Positions 48,092 to 48,819 of a DNA stretch of 48,819 nt are shown piece by piece (the stretch's first letter is position 1; every line of letters starts with the position of its first letter). This DNA comes from RGIG995 sp045603745 (GTDB lineage Bacteria > Bacillota > Clostridia > Oscillospirales > UBA644), in NCBI GenBank assembly GCA_045603745.1, contig JAZUMQ010000001.1, positions 1 through 48,819 of the forward strand, read 5' to 3'. Position numbers and translations under genes: made by a program. The notes beneath the pieces are model-generated. The model was not told the DNA's origin and made no database searches. It saw only the letters and a program-made list of their open reading frames with translations.

Positions 48092-48819
48092 ATGAGAGAA
48101 TTTATGAATCGCGATTTTCTTCTGACTACAGAAACCGCAAAGACATTGTATCACGATGCCGCCGCAAAAATGCCTATCGTGGACTATCACTGCCACGTTT
48201 CTCCCAAAGAGATTTACGAGAACCGTCGTTTTGAAAACATTTCTCAAGTCTGGCTTGGAGGAGACCATTACAAATGGAGGATCATGCGTTCCAACGGTGT
48301 GGACGAGCATTATATCACCGGAGACGCTGCCGACCGGGAGAAGTTCCAAAAATTTGCCGAAGCTCTGCCGAAAGCCATCGGAAATCCCATGTACCATTGG
48401 TGCCACTTAGAGCTGAAAAGATATTTCGGCTATGAGGGTGTCCTTAACGGTGACACAGCAGAAGAGGTCTGGAACAAAGCAAATGAAATACTCGCAAGAG
48501 AGGATATGGGTGCAAGAGGGATAATCGAAAAGAGCGGTGTAGCCTTTAACGGCACTACCGATGACCCCATCGACAGCCTCGAATATCACGAACTGATACG
48601 TAAGGAAGGCAAGCTTAAAACAGTAGTCGCCCCCTCCTTCCGTCCCGACAAGGCACTCAACCTTAATAATGACGGCTTCAAAGAATATATTGCTTCCCTT
48701 TCCGCCGTTTCCGGCATAGAAATAAGCTCGATAGCTTCGCTTAAAGAGGCTCTCTATAAGAGAATTCTTTACTTTAACGAAAGAGGCTGTAAAGCAAGTG
48801 ACCACGGACTTAATTATAT
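48092..48819 (+). CDS. uxaC: Uronate isomerase UxaC, N-terminal part, cut by window edge
   Basis: The frame opens at ATG 48092 (GAGGTG, 8 bases before) and stays open to the end, 242 codons. It has the metal-binding VDYHCHVSPKEI near residue 30, ENISQVWLGGDHYKWRIMRSNGVDEHYITG and NPMYHWCHLELKRYFG, all typical of glucuronate/galacturonate isomerase. It converts D-galacturonate to D-tagaturonate or D-glucuronate to D-fructuronate, fitting the neighbouring pectin hydrolase remnant. Codon use changes sharply near codon 108: before it ATA 0 of 6 Ile and AGA 1 of 7 Arg; after it ATA 6 of 10 and AGA 5 of 7. Confidence 0.93.
   Translation, partial: MREFMNRDFLLTTETAKTLYHDAAAKMPIVDYHCHVSPKEIYENRRFENISQVWLGGDHYKWRIMRSNGVDEHYITGDAADREKFQKFAEALPKAIGNPMYHWCHLELKRYFGYEGVLNGDTAEEVWNKANEILAREDMGARGIIEKSGVAFNGTTDDPIDSLEYHELIRKEGKLKTVVAPSFRPDKALNLNNDGFKEYIASLSAVSGIEISSIASLKEALYKRILYFNERGCKASDHGLNY

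Overview
The window reads as a chromosomal segment of an anaerobic, endospore-forming Firmicute of the class Clostridia, probably a gut or plant-fibre-associated lineage. Sporulation is shown by a 24-residue SpoVM-like gene (7651-7725), a SpoIIQ-like M23 protein behind a consensus-matching forespore (sigma-F type) promoter (16909-16938), and SpoIID convergent with it. Anaerobic life is shown by AdhE, NrdD/NrdG and a phosphofructokinase with diphosphate-type residues. Almost every transcription unit has a recognisable housekeeping promoter (TTGACA-like, 16-18 bp, TATAAT) and a rho-independent terminator.

Layout. 1-1977: the edge of an IS3-family element, then a lipoprotein and a lipid kinase. 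2032-2913: a TPP riboswitch controlling the thiamine transporter ThiT. 3040-7518: a LysR regulator, adhE and a small-molecule kinase-like gene. 7519-13848: spoVM, pgsA-like, an M14 cell-wall peptidase, comF, an XRE regulator and a copper ATPase fused in frame to a CopZ-like domain. 13901-16843: two DUF4230-like proteins behind a long structured RNA leader, a Ser/Thr-rich lipoprotein and tcdA. 16909-18503: spoIIQ and spoIID. 18662-23560: citrate synthase, a membrane-anchored TPR/LRR protein and guaB. 23576-26860: REP-like palindromes, tRNA-Ser and a TrpXYZ-like ABC importer read leftward. 27234-29505: mreB and PPi-PFK. 29506-30169: a decayed IS3 copy that cut a methyltransferase gene down to 33 codons, then tRNA-Val. 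30328-33909: an MgtE without CBS domains, an ABC exporter and an exonuclease. 33967-37114: a 6S-like RNA and nrdDG under probable NrdR control. 37301-48819: carbohydrate loci (two GPH-type sugar symporters, a GH116 glycosidase with its LacI regulator, a GH2 glycosidase with its AraC regulator, a GH28 remnant and the start of uronate isomerase).

The carbohydrate end looks partly acquired. GH116-LacI (38894-42321) and the 3' half of uxaC (from about 48410) use AGA, ATA and AGC codons that are rare in the surrounding genes. The most unusual items are the structured leader before the DUF4230 pair (15274-15455), which starts at the predicted transcription start and ends in a terminator; the CopA-CopZ fusion with a good internal ribosome binding site; and a SHOCT-like tail lying in the -1 frame at the end of the second DUF4230 gene. 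I did not find an unmistakably new defence or mobile system. All functional calls rest on motif recognition by eye.
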